From Tubulanus polymorphus (taxonomy: Eukaryota > Nemertea > Palaeonemertea > Tubulaniformes > Tubulanidae): DNA of 64,000 nt. The position numbers and the translations under genes are program-made. The stretch's first letter is position 1; each line of letters begins with the position of its first letter. The notes below the pieces were generated by a model. It searched no databases. It was not told the DNA's origin and saw only the letters and a list, made by a program, of their open reading frames with translations. Below, one piece after another: positions 62,833-64,000 of this stretch. The DNA lies in NCBI RefSeq assembly GCF_964204645.1, contig NC_134034.1:8179414-8243413 (forward strand), given 5' to 3'.

Positions 62833-64000
62833 ATGAGACGTTTCTTTCTTCGATTTTCTAACTATTGGGGATTAACTTTCGTTATCGCAATCGTTTTTTT
62901 CGTAGCATGTAATATTTCGTGGAAGCACAAACCTTTAAAATCAATATCCCCTCCTAAGGATGTATTACTAGAAAGAGATGGAAATTTGGCACATACCCAG
63001 CGTACGATGGACGTTCGAAATATCTTAAAATTGGAATTAGATAAAATGTTCAAATCAAGCCAGCCGAATTCAAAGCCCATTAGTTTTGACAGGCATGCTA
63101 AACTTCAGTTTCCCCATGAAAGTAAATCTCGGATACTAGCATCTAAATCGGCTTTTCCAAAAATCCGTGGCGGTAACCGTGTGGCAAAGCAACTCCGCAG
63201 TCATCCGAAATCAACAGAATACAAAACTCGTGCTAGTAACTGGAGTCGTAATGTCACCGAAAGTGCAAAATCAAGTGCAAAATCTACGAATTTTGCACAA
63301 AAAAAAAATTCATATTTGAAATTTCAACCTAGAAAATCTGAAAAAATCCAAGCATTGGACATACGTAAGTTAACCGACGGGAATAGAAACCGAAAATACG
63401 CAAAAAAAGCTGTTGTAGCTGAAGCCGGGCATGTTGACGTCTCCGTAAAGAAGACAGGTGACGGTGTTCGGCGCGATTCGTGTAATGCATGCAATTCAAA
63501 TTCGTTTCAATATATCATTAATGAAAATGACATGTGTATAAAAAGTAACGGTAATGTAGATCTATTACTGATGGTGCTAAGTACCGCCAAGAATCGACCT
63601 CAAAGAGAAATTATTCGAGAAACGTGGGCGAGCATAAGTAAAGGTAACAAAGCTACTGTACGCCATGTGTTTCTGTTTGGAACGGTTGCTCCTGTCTATA
63701 CAGCCGTCTTGGATTTTGAGCGGAGAAAATACCACGACATCATACAAGCCGATTTCGTCGATAGTTATTATAATTTGACCAGGAAATCACTTATGGCGTT
63801 TCATTGGGCGAGTACATATTGTGAAAACGCGAAGTATATTCTTAAAATAGACGATGACATGTGGGTGAATACACCGAGAATGTTGGACATGATCAGAAGA
63901 GGGGAAATGGGGAAATTCATAAATGATAGAAACTACGGAGGTTCTTGCTACTCTGGGAGTTTACCGATCCGAAATCCTAATTCAAAGTATTATGCGTCAC
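62833..64000 (+). CDS. GT31 beta-1,3-galactosyltransferase-like, 3' end outside window
   Basis: An uninterrupted frame from the ATG at 62833 to the window end gives 389 residues. A short basic cytoplasmic end (MRRFFLR), one membrane helix at about 11-29 (GLTFVIAIVFFVA) and a long basic stem to about 235 make it a type II Golgi protein. The catalytic domain then starts: LLLMVLSTAKNRPQR, IIRETW (260-265), HVFLFGT, DFVDSYYNLTRKSLMAFHWA, and the metal-binding DDD at 340-342 within YILKIDDDMWVN. It continues to SLPIRNPNSKYYAS before the edge. These are the ordered GT31 motifs of beta-1,3-Gal/GlcNAc transferases, which add sugar from UDP donors. The remaining EDV region lies beyond. No intron so far; several GT31 genes have intronless coding regions. 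Acceptor specificity cannot be told. Confidence 0.9.
   Translation, partial: MRRFFLRFSNYWGLTFVIAIVFFVACNISWKHKPLKSISPPKDVLLERDGNLAHTQRTMDVRNILKLELDKMFKSSQPNSKPISFDRHAKLQFPHESKSRILASKSAFPKIRGGNRVAKQLRSHPKSTEYKTRASNWSRNVTESAKSSAKSTNFAQKKNSYLKFQPRKSEKIQALDIRKLTDGNRNRKYAKKAVVAEAGHVDVSVKKTGDGVRRDSCNACNSNSFQYIINENDMCIKSNGNVDLLLMVLSTAKNRPQREIIRETWASISKGNKATVRHVFLFGTVAPVYTAVLDFERRKYHDIIQADFVDSYYNLTRKSLMAFHWASTYCENAKYILKIDDDMWVNTPRMLDMIRRGEMGKFINDRNYGGSCYSGSLPIRNPNSKYYAS

Noticed and set aside
1-64000. CRISPR array, prokaryotic operon or phage genes
   Set aside because: Tandem repeats lack unique regular spacers; gene structure is spliced and eukaryotic.

Overview
The window is metazoan nuclear DNA. 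Genes are split by long introns with canonical GT-AG sites, intergenic DNA is AT-rich, and decayed transposons are dense. The gene families and repeat types (DIRS tyrosine-recombinase elements, Penelope-like elements, Helentron/'pearl'-like tandem-core elements, frequent TAGGCCTA palindromes) suggest a marine invertebrate. An echinoderm or hemichordate is my best guess, but the sequence alone does not settle it.

Three protein-coding genes can be supported. (1) On the plus strand, three 3'-terminal exons (7464-7576, 13138-13359, 22165-22618) join in perfect phase. They encode the last 262 residues of a RING-finger protein best matching the E3 ubiquitin ligase ZSWIM2; the earlier exons were not found. 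(2) On the minus strand, six coding exons spread over 29 kb (60115 down to 31041) join in phase into a complete 164-residue Hsp90 co-chaperone p23 (PTGES3). The first and last coding pieces are only 26 and 20 nt. (3) At the right edge, on the plus strand, an open frame from 62833 to the window end encodes the first 389 residues of a GT31 beta-1,3-galactosyltransferase-like type II membrane protein. It is cut off by the window.

Nearly everything else is mobile DNA. Layout: 0-2 kb, a DIRS-type tyrosine recombinase pseudogene and its palindromic terminus. 1.9-5.6 kb, broken LINE reverse transcriptase in two overlapping copies and a 390-bp repeat present twice. 5.9-13 kb, a hAT MITE and a LINE gutted by a TA-flanked MITE, inside ZSWIM2 intron 1. 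13.4-20.7 kb, three head-to-tail units of a LINE-like repeat ending in (AAT)n, carrying MITEs and a hairpin array. 23.5-30.5 kb, a diverged tandem array, two inverted copies of a PIF/Harbinger-like MITE, a gypsy fragment and a Penelope-like GIY-YIG relic. 33-60 kb, the p23 introns, loaded with a tandem-core Helentron-like family (six main copies), several MITEs with clean target duplications, and a composite of two CAGGGATGAG elements bracketing a 53-bp minisatellite.

The observations most worth a second look are these. The composite at 40917-42298 has flanking hexanucleotides that fit recombination of a minisatellite circle into a resident transposon. The 154-bp-core Helentron-like family has an empty site inside the same window. 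A 15-base motif, TGTCCTGTACAACAC, recurs at 50.9-54.4 kb. A short hairpin unit is tandemly repeated near 20.6 kb.
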